Assembly: GCF_036588685.1 (NCBI RefSeq)
Contig: NW_026963295.1
Location: 4,030,001-4,094,000, forward strand
Direction: 5' to 3'
Source of the DNA: Mytilus trossulus
Lineage: Eukaryota > Mollusca > Bivalvia > Mytilida > Mytilidae
Length of the DNA: 64,000 nucleotides
Part shown: in pieces, positions 1-30,784 of the stretch
Position numbering within the stretch: position 1 is the first letter of the stretch
Layout of the letters: each line of letters opens with the position of its first letter
The notes under the pieces: model-generated
Told to the model about the DNA's origin: nothing
What the model saw: only the letters and a program-made list of their open reading frames with translations
Databases searched by the model: none
Translations under genes and position numbers: made by a program

Positions 1-931
1 ATAGTTCTTTTTTTATGATATTTAATGTTTTGACCTGATAATTTAGTATTTGGCATACCTATGAATAGAATGACATGACAGGAAATCGATTTTAGTCTAA
101 AATTGCAAAATATGTTGTCACCATAATAGTTCCATTATTTCCTAGGTTTTTTTTATAATATTTCTTGACGGCATTAACATTCTATTCTGTTGGTATAATG
201 ATGGATAATCTTACAAGAATTCAGAGCTAGTAAAGTCTATGGTTACTTAAATGTATGTCGAAATAATAAAAATAGACAATATGTCTTTAGTTTGACCGCG
301 TTACCGTAATTTCCGTTAACGCGCGTTTAATAGAAAACTAGCAAGTTGGAGTAAACATACGAAGTTGACTTAACTTGTGTTGAGTTAATGTAGTGCATGG
401 TCTTTACCAACAAACTGTATGTAAGCAAGTAATACGCTGCTCGTTCTCGAAAAAAAATTACGATTAAAATTCTTCGTATATGAAATATGACACGCAAATG
501 TTCATGACTACCAATACTTTTTACCTTTAAGATTGTTTGTCTAAACGATTTCAGGGTTATTGTTGTCTTCCTTTTCAATTGTTTTAACGCTGCAAAACAA
601 ATAAAAACGGATATTTTCTATATAGTGGCATGGTCGTTAAATGTTATTTCCATAAAACATCATCAGAAGATACCAATATCTTGTTTATAAATTTTCTTCA
701 CAAATATTACACGATGGTCTTGAAGTATATATTCTAGATACTGACGTTATTTATCATCTTAATTACGTGTTACAGTGTTCTTTTATTTGTCTTTGTAAAT
801 TATTACTTTTACTCATGTTACTGTTTAGTCTATTTTTGGTAATATCTATTTGACATTGCTCGGTACTTATACAAGCCGTCATTGTTATACGACCGCAAAC
901 ATTTTAATTTTTTGGTCGTATATTGCTATCA
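1..931. other. Gene-free AT-rich flank
   Basis: I see no credible exon, repeat array or RNA gene here. The only open frame of note (327-578, minus) has random-looking composition and no domain. It may be an intron or the 5' flank of the ROCO gene that starts further right. Confidence 0.5.

Positions 932-961
<30 letters not shown>
932..961. repeat. (CGT)10 trinucleotide microsatellite
   Basis: Ten uninterrupted CGT triplets follow 'atca' and end at 'ccgaa'. It is likely length-polymorphic. It lies outside any recognised exon. Confidence 0.95.
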
Positions 962-962
<1 letters not shown>

Positions 963-984
963 CGAATACTTTTAGTTTTCGCAC

Positions 985-1800
985 TCTTACTTTAGTAAAA
1001 GTGAATAGAAATCAATGAAATTTTAACACAAGGTTTATGACCACAAAAGGAAGGTTGGGATTGATTTTGTGAGTTTTGGTCCCAACATTTTAGGAATTAG
1101 GGGCCAAAAAGGGCCCAAATAAGCATTTTCTTGGTTTTCGCACTATAACTTTAGTTTAAGTGAATAGAAATCTATGAAATTTAAACACAAGGTTTATGAC
1201 CATAAAAGGAAGGTTGGGTTTGATTTTTGGAGTTTTGGTCCTAACAGTTTAGGAATAAGGGGCCCAAAGGGTCCAAAATTGAACTTTGTGTGATTTCATC
1301 AAAAATTGAATAATTGGGGTTCTTTGATATGCCGAATCTAACTATGTATGTAGATTCTTAATTTTTGGTCCCGTTTTCAAATTGGTCTACATTAAGGTCC
1401 AAAGGGTCCAAAATTAAACTTAGTTTGATTTTAACAAAAATTGAATCCTTGGGGTTCTTTGGTATGCTGAATTTAAAAATGTACTTAGATTTTTAATTAT
1501 TGGCCTAGTTTTCAAGTTGGTCCAAATGGGGGTCCAAAATTAAACTTTGTTTGATTTCATCAAAAATTGAATAAATGGGTTCTTTGATATGCCAAATCTA
1601 ACTGTGTATGTAGATTCTTAATTTTTGGTCCAGTTTTCAAATTGGTCTACATTAAGGTCCAAAGGGTCCAAAATTAAACTAAGTTTGATTTTAACAAAAA
1701 TTAAATTCTTGGGCTTATTTGATATGCTTTATCTAAATATGTACTTTGATTTTTGATTATGGGCCCAGTTTTCAAGTTGGTCCAAATCAGGATTCCATAT
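985..1800. repeat. Nested direct repeats of a mollusc dispersed element
   Basis: Two sets of direct repeats are visible. The block beginning 'gtgaatagaaat' near 1001 recurs near 1159 (period about 158). The block 'ggtccaaaatt' recurs near 1269, 1404, 1531 and 1666 (period about 127-135), each time followed by a 'tttgat..aaaaatt' core. I recognise this as an abundant dispersed mussel repeat; no coding capacity is visible. Confidence 0.75.
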
Positions 1801-1804
1801 CAAG

Positions 1805-1905
1805 TATTGTGCAATAGCAAGAAATTTTCAATTGCACAGTATTGCACAATAGCAAGAAATATCTAATTGCACAATATTGTGCAATAGCAATTAATTTTCA
1901 ATTGG
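1805..1905. repeat. Palindromic TTGCACAATATTGTGCAA repeats
   Basis: Three short units of about 33-50 nt carry the self-complementary core attgcac(a/g)atattgtgcaat followed by 'agcaa'. Each could form a small hairpin. The block forms the right edge of the dispersed element to its left. Confidence 0.7.
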
Positions 1906-1935
1906 AGTTATCTTTCTTTGTATAGAATAGTAGTT

Positions 1936-2219
1936 GATAATATATGTTGGAAATTTGCCAGACATGACTATGATGTCATTTTCTATTTTTATTTGCCAAT
2001 AACTTTATGTAAATAACTTCATTGGAAATTTGCCAATATAAAATGTTGCTGATGAAGGTTTTTTTCCTTATCTTATCTAAAATGTTTTTAGATAATGTAT
2101 GTTGGACATTTGCCAGACATGACTATGATATCATTTTCTATTTTTATTTGCCAATAACTTTATGTAAATAACTTCATTGGAAATTTGCCAATATAAAATG
2201 TTGCTGATGAAGTTTTTTT
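1936..2219. repeat. 155-bp direct duplication
   Basis: The segment with 'atgttgg', 'tttgccagacatgact' and 'gccaataactttatgtaaat' occurs at about 1943 and again at about 2098, nearly identical. It is a tandem duplication in non-coding DNA. Confidence 0.85.
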
Positions 2220-2689
2220 TTATTGTTTTATACAATAAACAATGTATATTCACTTTTACTACCAACCAATCTTTACCATTCAGTGATAACAAGCACTTTA
2301 TTTTACATTTTAATATTTTATGATGTATTTAAAAGAGTAGTTATTGTTGCAAACTCCATTAGAAATTTGAATTGATATCAGTTTTGGAAAAAGGGAAACG
2401 GGGATGTGAAAAAAAGGGGGGGGGTTTAAATTTTTCTCATTTCAGATTTCATAAATAAAAAGAAAATTTCTTCAAACATTTTTTTGAGAGGATTAATATT
2501 CAACAGCATAGTGAATTGCTCAAAGGCAAAAAGAAACTTTTAAGTTCATTCGACCACATTCATTCTGTGTCAGAAACCTATGCTGTGTCAACTATTTAAT
2601 TTTAGATTTAAAAAAGTTTGAAGAAGAAATCTTTAATTGATTTGTAAAATCTTGACATTTGTTTTGTGTAAAAAAAAAAACATGTAATG

Positions 2690-3250
2690 TCAAAAATTTG
2701 ATCACAATCCAAATTCAGAGCTGTATCACGCTTGAATGTTTTGTCCATACTTGCCCAAACTGTTCAGGGTTCGACCTCTGCGGTCGTATAGAGCTGCGCC
2801 CTGCGGAGCACCTGGTGGTATTGTGCTATAGTAAATTTTGGTATTCTTGTCTTTCGTTTTTGCCAAGGTGCTTTGTCTATATGCCTTTTTGTTTTTCTTT
2901 GTTGACATATTTGTTTGTTTTTATAGTGATTAAGATTATAACACGATGTTGACTGCTGTACCCCTATTTTGACATTTTTACCTTTTATGTCTGTTTGTTT
3001 TGTTCACACATTGTTGTCAATAAAGTGGAATTTAATGCTACCGTCATACAAGTGAGAGGATTAGCTAGCTATAAAACCAGGTTTAATCCACCATTTTCTA
3101 CATCAGAAAATGCATGTACCAAGTCAAGAATATGACAGTTGTTATCCATTCGTTTGATGTGTTTGAGCTCTTGATTTTGCAATTTGATAATGGACTTCCC
3201 GTTTTGAATTTTCCTTGGGGTTCGGTATTTTTGTTATTTTACTTTTTTCT
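2690..3250 (+). repeat. Long dispersed mussel repeat (family R1)
   Basis: The stretch contains a B-box-like core 'ggttcgacctctgcggtcg' near 2768, a T/G-rich middle, and a 3' part with 'taaaaccaggtttaatccacc' near 3073 and 'gtaccaagtcaagaatatgac' near 3117. Pieces of the 3' part recur at 17.30-17.42, 45.4 and 61.18-61.32 kb and, reversed, near 44.5, 46.08 and 47.0 kb. The open frame at 2659-2952 is part of this repeat and is not a gene. It may be a composite SINE-type element. Confidence 0.7.
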
Positions 3251-4080
3251 TTTATCCCACCGATTATTTATGTATATTCTGTAATTACGATCACTGACAG
3301 AGTTACTAAAACTTTGATTGAATCCATTCATCGATATTATATGTCAACTTATTAAACAGATAATTAACGATGTTGTGGCTTTGCACTAAACACGTTTTAA
3401 GTTAATTTGTTGGAGTTCCTGTAATATAATACGTCCATGTTTTTGTATTATATAACATAATATAATTATATATGAAACTGCATCATCCGTTATCAAAAGG
3501 AAAATCGCTAACAATTCTGCATTCCGTAAATTTTATGGACACCATCACGAATTGGTGGATCCATACGATGTGTGTTTAACCAAACTAGCTAAGGACATTT
3601 TTACCACATGGTAGATTGTGGTTTGTCATTATGTCGTCTAATCTTTTAATTACCAAACGTGACTTATTCCCGATTGTGACTGTTTTGCTGAGTGTGAATT
3701 CGCATTACTATAAGACGTGTTACGGTACTTGTCTATCCCAAATTCATGTATTTAGTTTAAATGTTTAATGTTATATTTGTAATTCTCATCGGATTTTGTC
3801 AAATGTGTTGACGTCTTTTCTATTATATTTATGTGTTATGGAAACAAAAATTAATCACCGCCGTCATTTATTAGATTTAATTTTGGTCAACATAATCTGT
3901 ACGATAATTTACGTTTGAAGTTGGATTCATAACAAACTGCACATATATATATTATAGTTAATTGCTATTAATAAGTATTGCAATATGCATTGTGTTTAAA
4001 TGCAATATCAGTATTTAGTTCTATTTTAATCATTAATCAATCCTAATTCTATCTTACTTTTGAGATATAGTTTTTCATAT
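3251..4080. other. Gene-free AT-rich DNA
   Basis: No exon with acceptable splice sites and coding bias, and no array. An upstream ROCO exon with the needed phase could be hidden here, but I cannot identify it. Confidence 0.4.
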
Positions 4081-4206
4081 GTGACGTAATTTTTTCTGCT
4101 GTTTCAGAAATTTCATATATTCAAATGTGACGTAATTCTTAATGCCTTTTCACCATCGTATGTGACGTAATTTTTAATGCCTTTTCACCATCGTATGTGA
4201 CGTAAT
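4081..4206. promoter_or_regulatory. Cluster of four GTGACGTAAT CRE-like sites
   Basis: The identical 10-mer GTGACGTAAT occurs at 4081, 4127, 4162 and 4197. The last copies sit in a 35-nt duplicated block ('tgccttttcaccatcgta'). TGACGTAA is a CREB/ATF or C/EBP-ATF type half-palindrome. The cluster is about 600 bp upstream of the first recognised ROCO exon. Regulatory function is inference; it could equally be a decayed repeat. Confidence 0.4.
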
Positions 4207-4662
4207 TTTCATAATTTACTGCGTTGAGGCCTGGACTGAGTCGGGTGTGTCTATTCTGTGTTGGTCATTCATTATGTATTCGTGTTTGTTTTATGTTTCA
4301 GTTTCATTATGTATATCTGTTATATTCATTTGATAAAATTTACTGTTTGCAATAGCATTAATTGTCCTTTATTTAGAGTATTCATTTTAAGCACGTGCTC
4401 GAATCTAATGAATGTTCTTGTCTCTCTTTCGCCGTAATGTACATGCATTGTTTTTCCTAAGAGAAACTGCAATTGTAGCAATTCAAATTTGTAATAAATA
4501 AAATGTATACAGTTTAAAATATTGCAGTTTGCAATTGCAAAACTCTTTGTTAATATATTCAAATAAAGTCGATGATAAATAATAATACAAATTAATTGAT
4601 ACAGAACATTATGACAATACTCATGATTTAAAATTTCATTTCGTAACAATCTTCAACACAAT

Positions 4663-4750
4663 TACGTTTCGTCTGCAAAAGACTCATCAGTGACGGTCGA
4701 ATAAGATTTAGAATAAAGTAGGTGGTTGAAGAGCATCGAGGACCCAACAA
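4663..4750 (+). repeat. Dispersed repeat fragment ('cgtttcgtctgc..actcatcagtgac')
   Basis: The motif 'cgtttcgtctgcaaaagact' followed by 'catcagtgacg' is shared with 59.24-59.29 kb and, in related reversed form, with 38.30-38.35 kb. It is a common mussel dispersed repeat ending just before the P-loop exon. Confidence 0.6.
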
Positions 4751-4813
4751 TCAAACAAAATAAATGTGTACTATTTTAAATCTCAAACTAACCTTCTGAT
4801 ATTCGAAATTTAG

Positions 4814-23288
<18,475 letters not shown>

Positions 23289-23880
23289 TTTTACTTAATT
23301 CAAGAATGAGTTTCTCTTGTACTCTTCGGGTGCAATTTCATTGCGATATTATATAGAAACCATTTGATAAAGGACAAGATGATACATGAAGACAATTCAT
23401 AGAAATATAATGTATTAACACAGATATCTATTTACCTTTGAACGAGGAAGCCTACATTTAATCTTTGTTTTAGGTAGAACATATTATCAAAGTGTATAGC
23501 ATGTTGAGGTATATTCATGAGTTACTTCTTGTTTCTTTTTCAAATATACTACTTAGTGTTTTAATTATCATCCAACAGGTATATTTGATTGTACACTTTG
23601 TTTTTCCGATTTTGGTGATACATTTGTAGTATTGCAAATTCATTAATTGTCTTCAAGTTATTCTGCAAATAATTGTTTATAATTAAAAAGGCCTGAAAAT
23701 GTTATACATGATTTATTATTATAACCGAATGTGTTTTCCATTGAAGCCTGGTATAAGTATTTATATATATTTTTATAACAAATGGGATTATATATCAGCA
23801 ATATTATATTATATGTTAATATTTAAAAGCTACCTGTATATAGAAAAAGCACTGTCCCACAAATATAAAATATAAATTGC
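23289..23880. other. 3' flank of the ROCO gene
   Basis: AT-rich. No clear AATAAA close to the stop; variant signals are possible. No coding. Confidence 0.4.
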
Positions 23881-24440
23881 TTTTGATACTGTGCACCAAG
23901 ATCGCATGTGTTGCTTTGTATTGCCTCATTATATCAAATATAAACTGATTCAGATACTCTGCATCAAGATCGGATGTATTCCTGTGTACTGTCCCACAAT
24001 ATCAAATATACACTACTCCAGATACTCTCCACCAAGATCGTATGTATTGCTTTCTACTGTCCCACAATGTCAAAAATATTTATTTCTCCAGATACTTTGC
24101 ACCAAGTTCGCATGTTTTGCTTTGTACTGTCCCTCAATATCAAATATATACTACTCCAGATACTCTGTTCCAAGATCGCATGTATTGCGTTGTACTGTCC
24201 CACAATGTCAAATATATATATTTCTCCAGATACTCTGCAGCAAAATCGCATGTATTGCTTTGTACTGTCCCACAATATCAAATATATACTACTCCAGATA
24301 CTCTGCACCAACATCACATGTGTTGATTTGCACTCCCCCACAATATAAGATAAAAACTGCCTCCGATATTCTGCTACTGCGTGCATCAGACACCCTCTAC
24401 TCGATCCGATACTCTGGTACAAAGACCGTATGTGTTGATT
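23880..24440. repeat. Minisatellite with alternating 68/70-bp units
   Basis: The landmark 'cagatact' recurs at 23951, 24019, 24089, 24157, 24227, 24295 and (diverged) about 24363, so spacing alternates 68, 70, 68, 70, 68. Even units carry 'atatcaaatatatactactcc' type text and odd units 'atgtc..tatttctcc'. This is a dimeric higher-order repeat of 138 bp. Long open frames on both strands exist only because the units lack stops. Confidence 0.85.
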
Positions 24441-26500
24441 TGTACACTCAACGGATATATTTTTAATTAATAATACGTAAAGCACTGGGTCTGAATTAAA
24501 GATTTCGAATGTTTAGGACGCACTCAAATTATCAAGAACTTATTTCATTAAAAATTATATTCTCTTTTCTCAAACATGTAGTTTTAAAATTGTATTTTCT
24601 CATAAATTAATATTGATCTTTGTGCAGATGCTTTTTGTCATAAAATTGCTGCCAAATTGTATAACCGAGAGGCTAATGAAAAATGATACACACTTCTACT
24701 AACAATGTAAAATTGAGCATTTGAGAATATATTGTCTTAATAAGCTTAGACACTCATCACAGAGGACGAGAAGTACCGTATACTGCTAATATTCAAAGTT
24801 AGTAATTGATCTGTTTGGAATTATTAGTTTTTTTTCTATGCAGAAAATAGATGTCTGAAATAAATCTGATTAATACACGATTGTGCAAAAAAAAATGAAT
24901 AATACACACCTGTTTTATTTACACTTTGTGTAATGCTGGTTTTATTGAGTACCTGAGGCAAAATATCTAATGTGAATAAGATTATATATGATTCAATATA
25001 CATGCATTATCTGTTTAATCATTTTTGTAAAAGAAAACTGCCTTTTCTTGTAAAAATAACTTTTTATCTAACAATATGCATTGGAAAACATAATACGTTG
25101 AGATAAATTTGAATCAGATGATTGTAAACGTTATACATTGAATACAAAAAGATTTAAACAATTCTTTAACATTTTTTTTTAAATCACTTATTCTTCTGTG
25201 GAAATATCAAATAAAATAAGTATCGCTTTTACAAATAGTTAAAGAAATTAAAAAGGAGAAAACAATGTTAATAATTAGTTCTTCAAAACTTTGATCCAAT
25301 GCAAGTTTCTTCTAAAGTAAATACAATAATTAAAACATATGCGAACATGTTTAGTTTACAACAATAGTATTTGTAAATAACAAGGCTACCAGAGGAGTTA
25401 TCAGTATTATGTCATGACAACGCATCTGTCTCACTCCCGTGCGATTTCATACGATTTTCCCATTTTTTTCAATTTTTCAATTTTTGTTATCTTATTTGTC
25501 ATGTTTGTCTATTTAAACGATTTATCAGATATGAGATCTTGATTTGGGCACCTTTAAAAATTTAAAATAATCCAGCAAAAAAATATAGAATTGTGATATA
25601 AATATACAAGCATAAACAATATCAAATGCATACCTTGTTGTTACAAACTATATACATGTATGTCCTTTACAAAAATAATATTTACCTAAGATGCGCAAAT
25701 TATGAATATACAGATCAAACATGAAAGAATAGAAATATAATACTTCAGAAATAATAATCAACTGAAAAATAAACAGTGAAATATGAAAACTTGATTGGGC
25801 ACAGCTTCCCACACATTGTTAACACCGTTGCAACAACAACAAAAAATACTTTCATTGACATTACATCACGTTCAACCAAATTATGAGAGCGATATGATAC
25901 CCCTTTGATTCTTAAAATGAAAAACAAACATAATTGTACAGTAATACTCAAAACTGTGCCCAGTAATTTTAAGACGTACATTTAAACTTATCAACACCGT
26001 AGATGTGTACCGATGAGCAAATCATATGCTTCAAGAGAGCAGTTCTGTTGTTTAACAATAGATTACTATTGCATGCTATAAGATTTAATAACTATGTATT
26101 TATTATATCGGATTGGAGATCATGACTACACAATTTAGTATTAGATAAAATTATTCTATATATGTAGATTAGTTATTAGATAATTGTTAATCAATTGAAA
26201 CATTTTTCATTGTATTATAGTGTATTTTGTAACCCATCGAATGATTAGGTTTTTTAAACTGCTTTTTTTCTGATTCTGTCGAAATATTCAGAAATTTAAC
26301 CAATTACATTGATTGTTGAATTGTATCATTTGGATGGTTATATTGATATAGCTTTTGTGATATCTATCCATGCGTATATGCTTTCTAATAAACACATACA
26401 AAAAAATATTGGTATTGATTAGAATGTGTGACAGCATTCATTGGTTTTTCATTTTCCTTATTTTGAACGGAAATATCAGGGTTGTTTTGATAAGGCATAG
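24441..26500. other. Gene-free AT-rich intergenic DNA
   Basis: No exon or array that I can support. A minus-strand frame at 25745-25981 contains a hydrophobic stretch (MKVFFVVVATVLTMCG) that could resemble a signal peptide, but there is no downstream exon or splice context to back it. Confidence 0.4.
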
Positions 26501-26819
26501 GCACTCCACATAGCAAAAAGTCAATTGGAGGTGGCCGCCATATTTTCCAGACGTTAATAAACATGACGTCACCAGCTATGTGTCATTTTGACGAGTAAAA
26601 TCGCGCCAAATACAAGCAAAAAAAGTTATTCCCGAACAGTTAGTTAATACGAGACCATCAATGAGGTCGGTAGTATAGAATATTATACCAAAAAAAAAAA
26701 CTGCTAGTAGTCTGTTGTTATTTATGTATTATTGTCATTTTGTTTATTTTCTTTGGATACATCTTCTGACATCAGACTCGGACTTCTCTTGAACTGAATT
26801 TTAATGTGCGTATTGTTAT

Positions 26820-27165
26820 GCGTTTACTTTTCTACAGTGGCTAGAGGTATAGGGGGAGAGTTGAGATCTCACAAACATGTTTAACCCCACCGCATTTTTG
26901 CGCCTGTCCCAAGTCAGGAGCCTCTGGCCTTTGTTAGTCTTGTATTATTTTAATTTTAGTTTCTTGTGTACAATTTGGAAATTAGTATGGCGTTCATTAT
27001 CACTGAACTAGTATATATTTGTTTAGGGGCCAGTCGAAGGACGCCTCCGGGTGCGGAAATTTCTCGCTACATTGAAGAACTGTTGGTGACCTTCTGCTGT
27101 TGTTTTTTTCTATGGTCGGGTTGTTGTCTCTTTGGCACATTCCCCATTTCCATTCTCAATTTTAA
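26820..27165 (+). repeat. Dispersed repeat family R3, plus-strand copy
   Basis: Landmarks 'ttgagatctcacaaacatg', 'ttgcgcctgtcccaagtcag', 'gagcctctggcctttgttag', 'acgcctccgggtgcgg' and 'tttggcacattccccatttcc'. It is reversed relative to the copy at 16.5-17.0 kb. Confidence 0.75.
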
Positions 27166-27169
27166 TATT

Positions 27170-27550
27170 ACTAAATGATCAAAAATCTTACCCCTATATT
27201 CAGTTATATTATCTTTTCATGCTATCATCTCGTGGTACTGGTTTTCACATTTTATTTTTATCATTTCGAACTCCTCTCGAAGACATTTCATAAAGTCTGT
27301 GAACTGTGATTTTAATTCACTAACAAACTCTGTATATTTCTTTTCATCAACTGATTTTGTATTCTGTGATCTCTAACATATTCCGAAATCGTTAATTTCA
27401 GGTTTTCTAGTTGTCGATCTAGATTGTCAAATGAATTTTGAACTTCTTTTTCAAAAATAAAGTTACTGCTGTTAAATTGTAATGAGTAATGATTTTGTAT
27501 TTGTGAGTTAAACTCGTCCCATTTTTTTTTTCTATGCCTGTGATATGGTG
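27170..27550 (-). pseudogene. Broken duplicate of the secreted coiled-coil exon
   Basis: It aligns with 36.89-37.27 kb on the same strand, including the splice-donor region (reverse complement of 'aatcttacccc'). A one-base deletion near 27360 (relative to 'gtagtctgaagatctct' at 37.08 kb) shifts the frame. Only the 3' half of the exon is present; homology stops at about 27550 where another repeat begins. Confidence 0.8.
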
Positions 27551-27574
27551 CCTGTGATTATGATCGATTATGTT

Positions 27575-28035
27575 ATGTTACACGGTGGGTATGGTTGTCC
27601 TGCGAGAGAATGTTCTGTGCTGGTGATTCGGTCCTGACGGGTGCTGGTGATCAATGAAAAAATGTAAACAAAGACAAAAATGATGATTTTTGACGTTTTC
27701 ACTCATAAAAAATAGAAGAAAACAGTTGAGATTTTTCAATTTTGTTTCTTATGGGTTCATATGTAAACCATTAAAAAGTTAACCCTCTAAACTGATTCAG
27801 TAAGCGTAACACAAAAATGCTCATTTTCAGAAAATCTCGAACTGAAAAAATAAAACAAAAATGCTCATAGAGTCCGCTTTCTATACCGCAATCCACACGA
27901 CAAAACTATTTTGTGAAAAAACATTGCAATTTATTAAAATTTAGCATTTTTTCAATTTATTCATGTCCTGATACTGTGCAGGTGGGTCCTGTCATTGTGC
28001 TGGTGGGTCCTGATACGGTGCTGGTGATTTTGGAT
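27575..28035 (+). repeat. Dispersed element with 'gtgctggtgggtcctg' motifs, plus orientation
   Basis: It starts 'acacggtgggtatggttgtcctgcgagag' and ends with several 'gtgctggtgggtcctgat' words. A reversed copy at 30785-31085 carries the same ends in mirror order. Probably a short transposon; no ORF. Confidence 0.75.
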
Positions 28036-28365
28036 AAGAAGTTGCTCATATTTGAAACAAATGTTACAAAATCAATAAAATTGGGCAGATAATTATTGTC
28101 AATAGGATCTATGACTCCTATTTTAGCTCTTGTGCATCCATTTGGCTGTTAATATGTGTTTTCAAATGATCGTTACTTGTATTACACAATTACATAACAG
28201 GGCTCTTTCGTCCAATATCAGATAACAATATAAACTATCTGAAATAAAAATAGTTTTATTAAGATATTAAATGCCCCTTACATTGATGCTTCAACAATGA
28301 TCAAAGCCCATGCTGCATAGACATGTTTGTTAGCGCTCTGCATACCCCTCCCCACTTACTCAACC

Positions 28366-28414
28366 AACCAACCCCCCACCCAACCCCCCCCCCCCCCCAA
28401 CCCCCCAACCCCCC
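28366..28414 (-). other. C-rich tract with G-quadruplex potential on the minus strand
   Basis: Cytosine runs of 6, 3, 15, 6 and 6 (28372-28414) are separated by one to three bases. On the minus strand this reads as closely spaced G runs able to form several quadruplexes. A second C19 run lies at 30308-30326. Confidence 0.7.
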
Positions 28415-30300
28415 ATTTCCTCCTTCATTGTTACAGTGGTGTAGCAACACAACAATTTATCACAAAAATAATAACACAAAGACACACATTATTGAACAAC
28501 AAATGCTCACAGGTACTGAAAGCTAGTTCAAAGCCGCATTTTCAACTAACAGATAAACCATGTTCTCATATGCAAAAATCCCAATCGTGTCGATTAAAAA
28601 AGTCTCAAAACTTAAGTTCACATTTTAATGTTTGATTAAGCAGAACTTTAATTAAAAGTGTGCAGTGAATCTTGTGCTCACAATAGTTATTGTCATGATT
28701 ATGTTTACATAAGACTTATAAAGGAATTAAGAAGGTACCAAGAAATATTTTACACTTCAATTTAATGATCATGAATGGAAGGAAATGGTACGGAAGTTTA
28801 GATAGGACAAAAAGAAATTGATAGTATTTTTTGGCGAAAGACTTAAACGCTTCTTTGCATTATATAGTAAAACTCTTCTTTAAAAGCATGCAAAAAATAA
28901 CTTTGATTGACTTGCTTGCTATGTTTGCTCCAAAGATATTTTCAAACAATAGGTAGGCGGAGTTTCAATACATACTGGGATTTGATTGGACAAATACAAA
29001 CTGACAGGAATTGAAGTTAATGTTTATTGTCCAAACAAATTCTAGTATATAGTAAACATACTTACCTGTCGTTTACAACCATCCAAACAATCATAGCAAG
29101 GAATTTAATCAAGGTTTGCTTTGCATGTATTTATAGAAGAGCTGTAAATTCTAAAAAAAAAATCTTGTTGTCGTAGATGGTTAAATCCTCAACAAAATAT
29201 CATTAACTCTGTTGGAACGAATAAAGGTTTTATATCAAATTTTCGTGGACTTTTTAGCTTCCACCCTGACGAGGCATGTTAGCTGTTCGTATGTTGTTGC
29301 ACCTGACGCACTGAAACTTTCACATTTCCATCTTCTTTTCTGAAATATTTTACCCTGCTCATACTTGACAGGATTTTTATTCTAGTAAAAGGTGTAACCA
29401 ATGAATTGAACACAAGTTAAAAATTCCACAATACTATATAATTCATTTTATGTGTCAATTTGTTCGAAAAAAATCGAAAAGAAGAGAGTTTTTTAATGTC
29501 ATGGTTATCTGTCGCTATCTAGATATATGCTTAGCATTTATTTCAGATGACATGGACTCCTCACCCAGGTGACCCTGCTGCCTTTCATAACTTTATCCGT
29601 ATACAATTATTTTAAAATAGATAACCAAAGGCTGCAACTCGTATTTTTGTATTTAAATGATTCGTTGTAACGAGAATATTTGTGGTGAATGGAAACTGTG
29701 AGGGTCAAAATCTTAAATTGCTTATAAATGTTGCTGGAGCCAGATTCGTTATCTGATCTAAATTTTCTAAAATGTGCAAGGTAGATAGACATTTTGATTT
29801 TTTTTACTCGGTAAGTTTGCCCCAATCGCTTGAACTTTTGCAATATTACAGCCAATTTCAATGAGTGTGTAGACAAAGGGATTACTTTGGTTATCTTGCT
29901 TGCTGAACAGAAAAATCATTGTAAGTTATGTACACTACCCTACTTTAAGAGTAGACTAGTCCGACAAATGACACATCTTTCTGTCTGTAGGACCAGGCTA
30001 CTTCGAAAGGAGGGTACTTTACCTTACCTAACAATGACCTCACGGTTTAGCTAACAAGCTATTTTGGAATTTTGAAATGAAAAAGCTAAGAAATCTTAGT
30101 TTTGTTAGTGTGTACTAGGTTTTCGAAAAAAAATACCTGATAACCCTTCAGACAAAACAAAATGTTGAAAATATCTTACAGATACAGCAAGTGATTCTTA
30201 ATAGCTATAAGATACATTTTTCTTTTAAAATACAACTTTTAAATCTTACGGGAAACTATTCCAAGCTTAAAACTTTCACTGTAACCTCGCTTTAACTTAT
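28415..30300. other. Gene-free intergenic DNA
   Basis: I see no supported exon. A stretch at 29853-29921 is open and bounded by 'attacag' and 'gtaagt', but it is short and has no recognised homology. Confidence 0.35.
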
Positions 30301-30307
30301 CCCCCAT

Positions 30308-30326
30308 CCCCCCCCCCCCCCCCCCC
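30308..30326. repeat. Poly-C run (C19)
   Basis: Nineteen uninterrupted cytosines after 'cccccat'. Confidence 0.95.
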
Positions 30327-30784
30327 GAAAAAAACCAAAACAAGCAAACCCGCAATACTATTGTCATTCTTATAGTCATCACTCAATTGTTCACAAATAA
30401 ATGTGTTTAAAGCTGCTAAAGACATATGATTCAAACGCTCAGTAAGTCCTTTGTTCTATATTTTTGCTCTCCATTTTTATGCAAAACCTTTTACATTTTT
30501 ATTTTATCGGTTATTGTTGAAGGTCGTACGATGACGTATGGTTGTTAACACATACTTTCTGTGTTTTTTTATGGAAATTTTTCCATTGACAACAAACATA
30601 CCACATCATCTGCATTATATAAGTATTGTATAAATTACAACGTATTTTGGTAATCTTGCAAAATGATCGTAATCCCGTTAACATATTTTCAAGAAAGCAG
30701 ACAACAGTTAATTAGTCAATAACAATGCAGCATCAATGATCTTGAATATATGCTTCTTTTAATCTTTTAACTAAAATATAAAGG

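Noticed and set aside
2659-2952. 97-residue Cys-rich frame
   Set aside because: It lies wholly in dispersed repeat R1, which recurs in the window in both orientations.
23891-24485. 191-residue plus and 143-residue minus frames with Cys/Tyr repeats
   Set aside because: Products of the 68/70-bp minisatellite; several overlapping frames on both strands are open at once, which argues against coding.
25745-25981. Small minus-strand secreted peptide gene
   Set aside because: Only a hydrophobic stretch supports it; no Cys pattern, splice partner, or homology recognised.
28323-28635. Pro-rich frames near 28.4 kb
   Set aside because: They translate the C-rich tract and have no further support.
29853-29921. 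Possible internal exon bounded by 'attacag' and 'gtaagt'
   Set aside because: Only about 23 codons, with no homology and no neighbouring exon to test phase.
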